DNA from: Collinsella aerofaciens
Lineage (GTDB): Bacteria; Actinomycetota; Coriobacteriia; Coriobacteriales; Coriobacteriaceae
Assembly: GCA_014846205.1 (NCBI GenBank)
Contig: RKAY01000076.1
Span: 1-16,767, forward strand
Direction: 5' to 3'
DNA length: 16,767 nt
Shown: positions 1-6,489 of the stretch, piece by piece
How positions within the stretch are numbered: position 1 is the first letter of the stretch
Layout of the letters: every line of letters starts with the position of its first letter
The notes under the pieces: generated by a model
What the model saw: the letters and a program-made list of their open reading frames with translations, nothing else
What the model was told of the DNA's origin: nothing
Database searches by the model: none
Program-made: the position numbers and the translations under genes

Positions 1-1235
1 CCTGCGACACCCGCCAAACGGGACTCAACAACAACGCACTTGTGATCGGCCCCTCGGGAGCCGGCAAGACCCGAAACGTCCTCAAGCCCAACCTGCTGCA
101 GATGAACTCGAGCTATATCGTTCTCGACACCAAAGGGACGCTTTGCCGCGAAGTGGGACCCGTGCTGGCAGCCCACGGTTACCGCGTGCAATGTCTCAAC
201 TTCGCCGACCTCAACACCGTCCCGGCCCTTGCGCCCGGCATCGAGCGCTGCGGCTACAACCCCCTGAGGCACATTCGCCGCAAGGCGGACGGCAGGCCCA
301 ACCAGCAGGACATCCTCTCGGTGGCAAAGGCCATCTGCCCCATCGAGGACAACAACCAGCCTTTTTGGGATCATGCGGCGGCAAACCTGCTGTCGTGTCT
401 TATCGCCTACGTCACCGAACAGCTGCCCGCCGACGAGCAGACGATCAGCTCGGTCATCAAGCTCATCGAGCACCTGCAGGACGGTGCCACGGGTCGATTG
501 TTTGACGACCTGATCACGACCGACCCCCAAAGCTATGCCCTCTCGCTATGGCGGCGCTACGCCATTACGCAAAATGCCGAGCGCATGCACGCGAGCATCG
601 TCGGCATCCTTGCCGAAAAGGTCATGTGTCTGGGATTCGACGGTGCGGCACAGCTCTATCGTGAGTGCCATCAGGTGGACTTCGCTTCCATGGGACACAC
701 CCCCTGCGCCCTGTTTGTAACCGTGAGCGATATTGACCGCAATCTCGATCCGCTGACCGGCCTCTTTATTTCGCAGGCGTTTATGGGCCTCATTCGTGAG
801 GCCGATAGGCAGCCCGACGGCAGTCTGCCCGTGCCCGTGCGCTTTATGCTCGATGACTTCGCAAATCTGCAGATCCCCCAGATCGACAACGTGCTCTCGA
901 TTATCCGAAGCCGCAACATCTGGGCAACGCTGCTGCTGCAGTCGACCAACCAGCTCGATGCGCTCTATGGCGAGGCACGCGCACGCTCCATCATGGGCAA
1001 CTGCGACACGCATCTGGTGCTGGCGTTCCAAGACCCCGAGAGCGTCCGAGTGTTTTCCGACCGAGCCGACGCATTGCCCAGCACACTTATGGCGACGCCA
1101 ATCGATCGCTCGTGGCTCTTTGTGCGCGGTCGTGCCCCCGAGCAGGTCGAACGCTTTAGGCTCGAAGACCATCCGCTGTACGGGGAACTGCCCGAGGCGC
1201 AGCGCGACACCACCCAGGTCGAATTCGCCCATTAA
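1..1235 (+). CDS. VirD4/TraG-type type IV secretion coupling ATPase, 5'-truncated by the window edge
   Basis: Coupling protein of a conjugative type IV secretion system: a membrane-linked ATPase that hands relaxase-bound DNA to the transfer channel. The frame is open from base 3, and residues upstream of the first possible GTG (42) already read as family sequence, so the true start and any N-terminal membrane helices lie outside the window. Walker A is GPSGAGKT (48-71). The Walker B region is RFMLDDFAN (about 840-866), with Asp where many relatives have Glu (LDEFAN). Next come the family motifs IIRSRNIWATLLLQSTNQL and IMGNCDTHLVL, which place it in the TraG/VirD4 family rather than FtsK/TcpA. 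It ends at TAA 1233-1235. No relaxase or other transfer gene is visible, so it could be the end of an integrated element or a lone remnant. Family assignment is firm; activity is unknown. Confidence 0.88.
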   Translation, partial: CDTRQTGLNNNALVIGPSGAGKTRNVLKPNLLQMNSSYIVLDTKGTLCREVGPVLAAHGYRVQCLNFADLNTVPALAPGIERCGYNPLRHIRRKADGRPNQQDILSVAKAICPIEDNNQPFWDHAAANLLSCLIAYVTEQLPADEQTISSVIKLIEHLQDGATGRLFDDLITTDPQSYALSLWRRYAITQNAERMHASIVGILAEKVMCLGFDGAAQLYRECHQVDFASMGHTPCALFVTVSDIDRNLDPLTGLFISQAFMGLIREADRQPDGSLPVPVRFMLDDFANLQIPQIDNVLSIIRSRNIWATLLLQSTNQLDALYGEARARSIMGNCDTHLVLAFQDPESVRVFSDRADALPSTLMATPIDRSWLFVRGRAPEQVERFRLEDHPLYGELPEAQRDTTQVEFAH

Positions 1236-1272
1236 CAACGCCGCGCAGTCCGCCACGCTCGACCGCAAACAG

Positions 1273-1306
1273 CAAGGGCCCGCATCCCAACGGATACGGG
1301 CCCTTG
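1273..1306. terminator. Hairpin between convergent coupling-protein gene and pgi
   Basis: A perfect 10-bp GC-rich stem (CAAGGGCCCG at 1273-1282, complement at 1297-1306) with a 14-base loop. It sits 30 bases past the pgi stop and 37 bases past the coupling-protein stop. On the minus strand it is followed by CTGTTTGC, a weak U-run, so it fits pgi best. It probably serves both genes. Confidence 0.65.
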
Positions 1307-1336
1307 TCAGCTATGCGTTACTTATCGCAGCGAATC

Positions 1337-3031
1337 CTACTTGCGGTGAGCGCGGTAGAACTCGATGAGCGCCTGGGTCGAAGCGTCCTGCTCGGCCTTG
1401 GCGGCGTCATCGTGGAAGGCCGGAGTGATCTGCTTGGCAAGCTGCTTGCCCAGCTCGACGCCCCACTGGTCGTAGGAGTCGATGCCCCAGACCGTGCCCT
1501 CGACAAACGTGATGTGCTCGTACAGGGCGATGAGCTCGCCGAGCGCAAACGGGGTCAGCGTGTCACCGAAGATCGAGGTCGTCGGACGGTTGCCCTCAAA
1601 GCAGCGGGCCGGGACGATCTGCTCGGGCGTGCCCTCGGCACGCACCTCATCGGCCGTCTTACCAAAGGCGAGCGCCTTGGTCTGGGCCAGGAAGTTGCCC
1701 AGGAACAGCTCGTGCACGTCCTGACCGCTGTCGGTCGCAGGGTTGGCGGTATTGGCAAAGGCGATGAAATCGGCCGGGACCACCACGGTGCCCTGGTGCA
1801 GCAGCTGGTAGAAGGCGTGCTGACCATTGGTACCGGGCTCGCCCCAGAAGATCTCACCGGTATCGGAGGTCACAGCGCTGCCGTCCCAGCGGACGTGCTT
1901 GCCGTTGGACTCCATGGTGAGCTGCTGCAGGTAGGCCGGGAAGCGGTGCAGATACTGGCAGTACGGAAGCACAGCGTGGCTCTTGGAACCGAAGAAGTTG
2001 ACGTACCAGACGTTGAACAAACCCATTAGCGCGACGGCGTTGTTCTCGAGCGGCGTGTTGCAGAAGTACTCGTCGATGGCGTGGAAGCCCTCGAGGAACT
2101 GCTGGAAGCGCTCGGGGCCGAGCACGACGATCAGCGACAGGCCCACGGCGGAGTCAACGGAATAGCGGCCGCCGACCCAGTTCCAGAAACCAAAAGCGTT
2201 AGCGGGGTCGATGCCGAAGGCCTCGACCTTCTCGAGTGCGGTGGAAACGGCGACGAAGTGCTTGGCCACGGCCTCGGCGTTCTGCTCATCGGAGCCGTCG
2301 ATGGCGCCCTGAGCCTTGAGCTGCTCGAGCATCCAGGTCTTGACCTCGCGAGCGTTGGTGAGGGTCTCGAGCGTGGTGAAGGTCTTGGAGACGATGATCA
2401 CGAGCGTGGTCTCGGGATCCAAGCCCTTGAGCTTCTCGGCCTGGTCGTTGGGGTCGATGTTGGAGATATAGCGGCAGTCGATACCGGCGTCGGCATAGGG
2501 ACGCAGGGCCTCGTAAGCCATGACCGGGCCCAGGTCGGAGCCGCCGATGCCGATGGACACCAGGTGCTCGATCTTCTTGCCGGTGACGCCCTTCCACTCA
2601 CCGGAGCGCACGCGCTCGGCGAAGGCATACATGCGATCGAGGACCTCGTGCACGTCGGCGACGACATCCTGGCCGTCGACGATAAGCTGGCCTTTCTCGC
2701 TTGCCGGACGGCGCAGCGCGGTGTGCAGGACGGCGCGGTCCTCGGTGGTGTTGATGTGCTCGCCGGAGAACATGGCGTCGCGGCGCTCCTCGAGCTTCAC
2801 CTCGCGGGCAAGATCGCACAGCAGCTTGACGGTCTCATCGGTCACCAGGTTCTTGGACAGGTCGAAGTGCAGGTCACCGGCGTCAAAGCTCAGCTTGTTC
2901 ACGCGCTCTGCATCGGCAGCAAACCAAGCCTTAAGGTCGATGCCCTCGGCCTCAAGCTTCTCCTGATGGGCCTCGAGCGCCTTCCAAGCGGCAGTCGACG
3001 TAGCGTCGATAGGTGCGGCAACAGTTGCCAT
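1337..3031 (-). CDS. pgi: Glucose-6-phosphate isomerase
   Basis: Cytosolic enzyme of glycolysis and gluconeogenesis that interconverts glucose 6-phosphate and fructose 6-phosphate. The protein is 564 aa, close to the usual ~550. Clear motifs include GIGGSDLGP (about 161-169), the phosphate-loop region [31 protein letters not shown], and the C-terminal signature [17 protein letters not shown]. Expected catalytic residues are present: Glu374 (TMESNGK), His405 (NGQHAFYQ) and Lys529 (ELGKQLA), spaced as in E. coli Pgi. ATG 3031 is chosen because GAGGAGG lies 6 bases upstream. An in-frame ATG at 3058 would add nine residues but has its SD-like GGAGGT almost touching the codon. It stands alone, convergent with the coupling-protein gene. 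Identification is close to certain. Confidence 0.98.
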   Translation of the reverse strand: MATVAAPIDATSTAAWKALEAHQEKLEAEGIDLKAWFAADAERVNKLSFDAGDLHFDLSKNLVTDETVKLLCDLAREVKLEERRDAMFSGEHINTTEDRAVLHTALRRPASEKGQLIVDGQDVVADVHEVLDRMYAFAERVRSGEWKGVTGKKIEHLVSIGIGGSDLGPVMAYEALRPYADAGIDCRYISNIDPNDQAEKLKGLDPETTLVIIVSKTFTTLETLTNAREVKTWMLEQLKAQGAIDGSDEQNAEAVAKHFVAVSTALEKVEAFGIDPANAFGFWNWVGGRYSVDSAVGLSLIVVLGPERFQQFLEGFHAIDEYFCNTPLENNAVALMGLFNVWYVNFFGSKSHAVLPYCQYLHRFPAYLQQLTMESNGKHVRWDGSAVTSDTGEIFWGEPGTNGQHAFYQLLHQGTVVVPADFIAFANTANPATDSGQDVHELFLGNFLAQTKALAFGKTADEVRAEGTPEQIVPARCFEGNRPTTSIFGDTLTPFALGELIALYEHITFVEGTVWGIDSYDQWGVELGKQLAKQITPAFHDDAAKAEQDASTQALIEFYRAHRK

Positions 3032-3050
3032 AAAGTCCTCCTCAACATAC

Positions 3051-3072
3051 GGGCGCATACCTCCATGCGCCC
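3051..3072 (-). promoter_or_regulatory. Hairpin in the pgi leader with an SD-like loop
   Basis: Perfect 8-bp inverted repeat GGGCGCAT / ATGCGCCC (3051-3058 and 3065-3072) with a 6-base loop. On the pgi transcript the loop reads GGAGGU and the 3' arm begins with an in-frame AUG. The real SD and ATG of pgi follow 13-20 bases later. Whether the structure affects translation is unknown. Confidence 0.45.
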
Positions 3073-3079
3073 GGATAAT

Positions 3080-3107
3080 CAGATAGCCCTATTCTAGCGC
3101 AGGTCAA
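3080..3107 (-). promoter_or_regulatory. Possible sigma70-type promoter of pgi
   Basis: On the minus strand TTGACC (3107-3102) is followed after 16 bases by TATCTG (3085-3080), about 50 bases before the pgi start. The -35 is good and the -10 is mediocre. Nothing better is seen between 3032 and 3154. Confidence 0.35.
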
Positions 3108-3154
3108 GACCGTAATCAGCGAGCGTTGCCAATCCGCCCCCAAACGGCGACCGA

Positions 3155-3224
3155 CCAAAAAGGGACAGGTTAATTTTGGCAGGTCAAACGCTTTACCAAT
3201 CAAAAAGAACCTATCCCTTTATGG
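3155..3224. repeat. Imperfect inverted repeat made of a 17-base unit
   Basis: CCAAAAAGGGACAGGTT (3155-3171) is answered by AACCTATCCCTTTATGG (3208-3224), its reverse complement with two differences, across a 36-base spacer. A third copy in direct orientation is at 3889-3905. The palindrome lies between the pgi leader and the 3' end of the Fe-ADH-like gene. It resembles REP-type intergenic palindromes rather than a terminator: there is no compact loop or T-run. Confidence 0.6.
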
Positions 3225-3230
3225 TAAATA

Positions 3231-3755
3231 TTAGGCCGCGGCGCACACGCTACCGAGCAGCTCGCGCAAGGGAGATCCGATGCCTTCCAGCAGCTCGGGC
3301 GCGATGATGGCAAAGACGGGAACCTCTCCGGCTCCCACCGTAGCGGGCACCTTGCCCTCCGAGACAATGCAACCATACGGGACAAAGCCGTCCTCACCGG
3401 CATCGAGCGCCGCCATGCGACGAGCGAGCTCACGCGCAAAGCCGGCCGTATCGGCATCGCCGATCGCCAGGACAAAGTCCACGCCCTCGTCGGTCGCTAG
3501 GGCCACGGCCTCGTCGACCAACCCATCTCCCCCGTCGGCTCCAACCGAGCCGCAGCGAAAGAGTACTCGTTCGAGCAGAGCCCGATCGAGCGAACCAAGT
3601 GCCGCCGAGACGAGCTCGTCGCGCGTGTGTTTATCGCCTCCCAGCACGACCAGTGCCTTGGTGCCGCCATAGTGGGCAACCAATCGTCCGCACCAGCGAG
3701 CCACATCCCCATCCGCAACCAAGCGCGTCGGCATACCAAACCCATAATTGACCAT
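3231..3755 (-). CDS. Short protein resembling the N-terminal (nucleotide-binding) half of iron-containing alcohol dehydrogenase
   Basis: From ATG 3755 this is 174 aa; from ATG 3806 it would be 191 aa. The 3755 start has purine-rich GGGAAAG directly upstream and begins MVNYGFGMPTR, like the family's usual opening (MxNFxFxxPTRIxFG). Other matches are KALVVLGGD and the later EGVDFVLAIGDADTAGFARELA. The latter aligns with DFILAVGGGSVIDxAKAIA but has lost the glycine-rich nucleotide loop. The second domain, with the metal-binding Asp and three His, is absent, and there is no room for it before the repeat and pgi. It is therefore unlikely to be an active dehydrogenase. It may be a decayed gene kept open or a repurposed single-domain protein. 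The frame is intact with a normal TAA stop at 3231. Confidence 0.6.
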   Translation of the reverse strand: MVNYGFGMPTRLVADGDVARWCGRLVAHYGGTKALVVLGGDKHTRDELVSAALGSLDRALLERVLFRCGSVGADGGDGLVDEAVALATDEGVDFVLAIGDADTAGFARELARRMAALDAGEDGFVPYGCIVSEGKVPATVGAGEVPVFAIIAPELLEGIGSPLRELLGSVCAAA

Positions 3756-3888
3756 CTTTCCCACAACCCTTCCGTGCGTATAGGCGGTATCAATCGTTAG
3801 GCTCATGCTACGAAGCGAGCTTTTCCGAGCTGTTTCGCACTCTTTAGGGCTGCGTTAAAAACCCGATGCAACCGCACGACCATATCTG

Positions 3889-3905
3889 CCAAAAAGGGTC
3901 AGGTT
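3889..3905 (+). repeat. Third copy of the 17-base repeat
   Basis: CCAAAAAGGGTCAGGTT differs by one base from the copy at 3155-3171. It ends one base before the -35 box of the polymerase promoter. Copies therefore flank the Fe-ADH-like gene. Confidence 0.6.
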
Positions 3906-3934
3906 TTGACGGTGTCCGCGCAAGCAGGTATTAT
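3906..3934 (+). promoter_or_regulatory. Sigma70-type promoter of the polymerase-YolD operon
   Basis: TTGACG (3906-3911), a 17-base spacer, then TATTAT (3929-3934): both hexamers are near consensus with ideal spacing. The predicted start near 3941 falls inside the first LexA-like box. Confidence 0.7.
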
Positions 3935-3948
3935 CGAACAGGTATTCG
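3935..3948 (+). promoter_or_regulatory. LexA-like SOS box 1
   Basis: CGAACAGGTATTCG matches the palindromic Gram-positive SOS box CGAAC-N4-GTTCG at 9 of its 10 fixed bases. It directly follows the -10 hexamer and covers the predicted transcription start, where a bound repressor would block transcription. Confidence 0.7.
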
Positions 3949-3951
3949 ATA

Positions 3952-3965
3952 AGAACATGTGTTTG
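3952..3965 (+). promoter_or_regulatory. LexA-like SOS box 2
   Basis: AGAACATGTGTTTG matches the Bacillus/actinobacterial consensus CGAACRNRYGTTYC at 12 of 14 positions. Its centre is 17 bases from that of box 1. It ends two bases before the ribosome binding site of the polymerase gene. Confidence 0.65.
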
Positions 3966-3978
3966 ATGGGAGGAACGC

Positions 3979-5484
3979 GTGGGGCACGAGCGTCATACCT
4001 ATATCTGCATCGACCTTAAGACGTTCTACGCCAGCGTCGAGTGCGTCGACCGCGGGCTCGACCCGCTCACTACGTGCCTGGTCGTTGCCGACGAATCGCG
4101 CGGGCGCACGACCATCTGCCTCGCCATCACGCAGGCCATGAAGGACCTCGGGATACACAACCGCTGCCGTCTGTTCGAGATTCCCGATGGCATCGATTGC
4201 ATCAAGGCGGTGCCGCGCATGCAGCACTACATGGAGGTGTCGGCGCAAATCTACGGCATCTACCTGGAATACGTGAGTCCGCAAGACATTCACGTCTATT
4301 CAATCGACGAGTGCTTTATCGACGTGACGCCCTATCTAGACCTCTACCATACCGATGCCGAAGGGTTCGCCTGCATGTTGCGCGATGAGGTCCTCGCGCG
4401 AACCGGCATCACGGCGACGGTCGGTATCGGTCCCAATCTATTCCAAGCCAAGGTAGCGCTCGACATTACCGCTAAGCACGTGCCCAGCCGCATCGGCATA
4501 CTCGACGACGAGACCTTTCGCAAGGAGATCTGGCCCCATCGTCCCATCACCGATATCTGGGGCATCGGCCCCGGCGTGGCGGCGCGGCTCGAAAAGTACG
4601 GCGTCTACGACCTGATGGGCGTCGCCGCCCTTGACGAAAATCTGCTCTACGACGAGCTCGGCGTCAATGCCGAATATCTTATCGACCACGCCTTCGGGCG
4701 TGAGCCGACAACCATCGCCGATATCCAAGCTTATCGCCCGCAAGCGACCTCGACCACCACGGGGCAGGTGCTCTCGAAGGGCTATGCCTACGAGCAGGCC
4801 TACACCGTCTTGCGCGAAATGGTCGATGCCGCCGTGCTGGATTTGATCGACAAGCACGTGGTGTGCGACAGCATCTCGCTCTTTGTGGGCTACGCGAGCG
4901 AGCGCGCCGACATCCGCAGGCTCGACGCCAGCGGCACAGCGCAATATGTGGACGGATGCGGGCACCTGCGCTCGAGTACCTCGGGCATCGAACCCGCAGT
5001 GACCGACGGCCCCGAGCTCGCGCCCCGTGCTCCCAAGCCCGTCCAGCGCGATGACGAACGGCGTCGCCTGGTGCGCGAAGCGCAGGCAATCGATGGCATC
5101 TTTGTGGGAGAGCATGGCGGCAAACCGCGTGGTGGCTATGCCGCACTCTTTGCGCACTCCAACGCCTCGCGAAAGCTGCCCGAGCGCACTAATTCGTTTA
5201 AGAAGATCATGGGGTATTTCGATGACCTTTGGGCACAAACGGTCGATCCCAAACGACCGGTCAAGCGCATCAACCTGGGATTTGGCAACCTCATGCCCGA
5301 GGAATTTGCCACCATCGATCTGTTCAGCGATATCGAGGCCGATGAGCGCGAGCGCGACCTGGCGCGCGCCGTCCTGGCCGTGAAAGGCAAGTACGGCAAG
5401 AACGCACTCGTCAAGGGATTAAGCTTTACCGCCGGCGCCACCGCGCGCGAACGCAACGACCAAGTTGGAGGACACCGTGCCTAA
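3979..5484 (+). CDS. Y-family translesion DNA polymerase, UvrX/YqjW (UmuC-like) type
   Basis: Error-prone polymerase that copies past DNA lesions. The 501-aa protein starts at GTG 3979, with GGGAGG 5 bases upstream. Catalytic carboxylates are Asp12 (CIDLKTFYASVE) and Asp110-Glu111 (YSIDECFIDVT). The helix-hairpin-helix is ITDIWGIGPGVAARLEKYG (about 190-208). The little-finger region resumes at GGYAALFAHSNASRKLPERTNS (385-406). TIDLFSD (445-451) resembles a beta-clamp-binding motif without its leading Gln. The tail GATARERNDQVGGHRA is typical of the UvrX group. Residues about 306-384 form a poorly conserved, charged stretch apparently inserted within the little finger. The gene follows a promoter with tandem SOS boxes and overlaps the YolD-like gene by 8 bases, so induction by DNA damage is likely. 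The family call is very secure. Confidence 0.95.
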   Translation: MGHERHTYICIDLKTFYASVECVDRGLDPLTTCLVVADESRGRTTICLAITQAMKDLGIHNRCRLFEIPDGIDCIKAVPRMQHYMEVSAQIYGIYLEYVSPQDIHVYSIDECFIDVTPYLDLYHTDAEGFACMLRDEVLARTGITATVGIGPNLFQAKVALDITAKHVPSRIGILDDETFRKEIWPHRPITDIWGIGPGVAARLEKYGVYDLMGVAALDENLLYDELGVNAEYLIDHAFGREPTTIADIQAYRPQATSTTTGQVLSKGYAYEQAYTVLREMVDAAVLDLIDKHVVCDSISLFVGYASERADIRRLDASGTAQYVDGCGHLRSSTSGIEPAVTDGPELAPRAPKPVQRDDERRRLVREAQAIDGIFVGEHGGKPRGGYAALFAHSNASRKLPERTNSFKKIMGYFDDLWAQTVDPKRPVKRINLGFGNLMPEEFATIDLFSDIEADERERDLARAVLAVKGKYGKNALVKGLSFTAGATARERNDQVGGHRA

Positions 5485-5902
5485 GCCCAAACAACAGCCT
5501 GTGCGTCCGCCGACCGCCTTCGAGCGCCTGGCGGACCCCGAGGGCAGACGCCGCGCCGCCGATCCCAACCTCACCGCCAACGGTGCTGTGCGCGCCGGCC
5601 GTGCCGCGCAGTTTATGCCCTTTGCCGCCCTCACGGGATACTACGATCTCGTACGTAAGCAAGAAATCACCGTCGAGCCCAAATGCGAACTCACGGAAGA
5701 AAAAGCCCTCGAGCTTTCGAACAAGCTCGAGGGCCTCAAACGTGGCGATCTGGTCCGCGTCACCTATTACGATACGTACGGCTATCGTAGCCGCACCGGC
5801 ATTCTCGACGAAGTGCTCCCCACGTTCAAGCTGCTCAAACTCAGGGATATCGCCATTGACTTCGACGATATCCAAAACATCGAGCTGCGCGGCCGAGCCT
5901 AA
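5477..5902 (+). CDS. YolD-like protein, partner of the Y-family polymerase
   Basis: 141 aa from GTG 5477, with GGAGG (5467-5471) 5 bases upstream. It overlaps the polymerase stop by 8 bases, so the two are probably translationally coupled. An in-frame TTG at 5465 is less likely because the SD lies downstream of it. The core RAAQFMPFAALTGYYDLVRKQE (about 36-57) and the later LVRVTYYDTYGYRSRTGILDE match the YolD fold (RGxxKWxPFAAL then VTYYxxGxxxxxxGxI). YolD proteins often sit beside UvrX/YqjW polymerases in Gram-positive SOS operons and may act like UmuD', but their mechanism is not settled. The first ~35 residues are charged and proline-rich, possibly a flexible tail. The gene is convergent with the HMA gene 28 bases away; no terminator is visible between them. 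Confidence 0.88.
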   Translation: MPKPKQQPVRPPTAFERLADPEGRRRAADPNLTANGAVRAGRAAQFMPFAALTGYYDLVRKQEITVEPKCELTEEKALELSNKLEGLKRGDLVRVTYYDTYGYRSRTGILDEVLPTFKLLKLRDIAIDFDDIQNIELRGRA

Positions 5903-5930
5903 TCGAACACCCCGATCTCGATGCGAGCAA

Positions 5931-6314
5931 CTAGAGCCTCATGACGTAATAGCCCGCATCCTTCACCGCGGCCTCAAGTGCCTCGCGGTCAATCGGATGT
6001 TTCGAGCGCACGCGCGCCGTGTGGTCCGCAAACGTTACCGTAGCCCACACGCCATTCAGCGCATTGAGGGCATTCTCGACGTTCTGAGCGCAGCCATCGC
6101 AGCTCATGCCGCCAATAAGCAACTCATCGCTATAGGAATAGTGCGACGCATCGGTATCCACCACAACAACCTTTTCGGCCTTCTTGCCGCTCGCGCCATC
6201 GCTGCAACAGCTCTTCCCGTGTGTCGAAGCGGCAATGCGACGCAATCCAAAAAACATGCCGACGGCAATGACGGCCAGCACGATGAGATTCGCAGGGTTG
6301 AGCCAGTCACTCAT
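5931..6314 (-). CDS. Membrane-anchored heavy-metal-associated (HMA) domain protein
   Basis: 127 aa from ATG 6314, with AAGGGG 5-6 bases upstream; a TTG at 6329 would put the SD inside the gene. One transmembrane helix (about 9-24) is followed by a basic patch (LRRIAAS) and a Cys-Cys pair (36-37). A linker leads to an HMA domain (about 62-127) with metal motif GMSCDGC (Cys72, Cys75) and the closing DAGYYV typical of CopZ and copper-ATPase N-terminal domains. It probably binds Cu(I) or a similar soft metal at the membrane. No P-type ATPase or CsoR gene is in the window, so the partner is unknown. The anchored form is less usual than free 68-70 aa CopZ. A G/C-tract palindrome upstream may be a metal-responsive operator. 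Confidence 0.85.
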   Translation of the reverse strand: MSDWLNPANLIVLAVIAVGMFFGLRRIAASTHGKSCCSDGASGKKAEKVVVVDTDASHYSYSDELLIGGMSCDGCAQNVENALNALNGVWATVTFADHTARVRSKHPIDREALEAAVKDAGYYVMRL

Positions 6315-6343
6315 GCGTTCCCCTTTCAAGTAGCCCTATCTAG

Positions 6344-6366
6344 ATACCCCCATGGGGTGTCCCCAT
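6344..6366 (-). promoter_or_regulatory. G/C-tract palindrome, candidate CsoR-type operator for the HMA gene
   Basis: ATACCCCCATGGGGTGT (6344-6360) has the TACCC...GGGT layout of CsoR copper-sensor sites. It overlaps a perfect palindrome ATGGGG-TGT-CCCCAT (6352-6366). It lies 30-50 bases upstream of the HMA start, next to a TATCTA hexamer on the minus strand that could be a -10. Assignment to CsoR is inferred from pattern and gene context only. Confidence 0.4.
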
Positions 6367-6422
6367 CTTAACCCAAAATCATGTCCGTTCGATCAATTAG
6401 TTTCCCGCTTCAAACTTTTTTG

Positions 6423-6450
6423 TTGACCTTGGCTTACTTTAGTGTATAAG
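6423..6450 (+). promoter_or_regulatory. Sigma70-type promoter of the DUF3793-flavodoxin operon
   Basis: TTGACC (6423-6428), 16 bases, TATAAG (6445-6450), 40 bases before the GTG of the DUF3793 gene. Both hexamers are close to consensus and the local sequence is notably AT-rich. Confidence 0.6.
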
Positions 6451-6469
6451 TTTTCCTAGGCTAACAACT
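6423..6469 (+). promoter_or_regulatory. Two DtxR/IdeR-like sites over the DUF3793-flavodoxin promoter
   Basis: Two copies of GGCTWAC, 28 bases apart, occur at 6431-6437 and 6459-6465. Aligned to the 19-base DtxR/IdeR consensus TTAGGTTAGSCTWACCTWA, the window 6423-6441 matches 13 positions and 6451-6469 matches 11. The perfect right core lies in each. One covers the -35 box and the other the predicted transcription start. The left halves are poor, so this is a candidate only. Confidence 0.4.
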
Positions 6470-6489
6470 GAGGACCCGAAAGGAGCATC

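Noticed and set aside
2081..3097. A 338-codon plus-strand frame opposite pgi
   Set aside because: Antisense shadow. The minus strand encodes a complete Pgi with all catalytic motifs and an SD.
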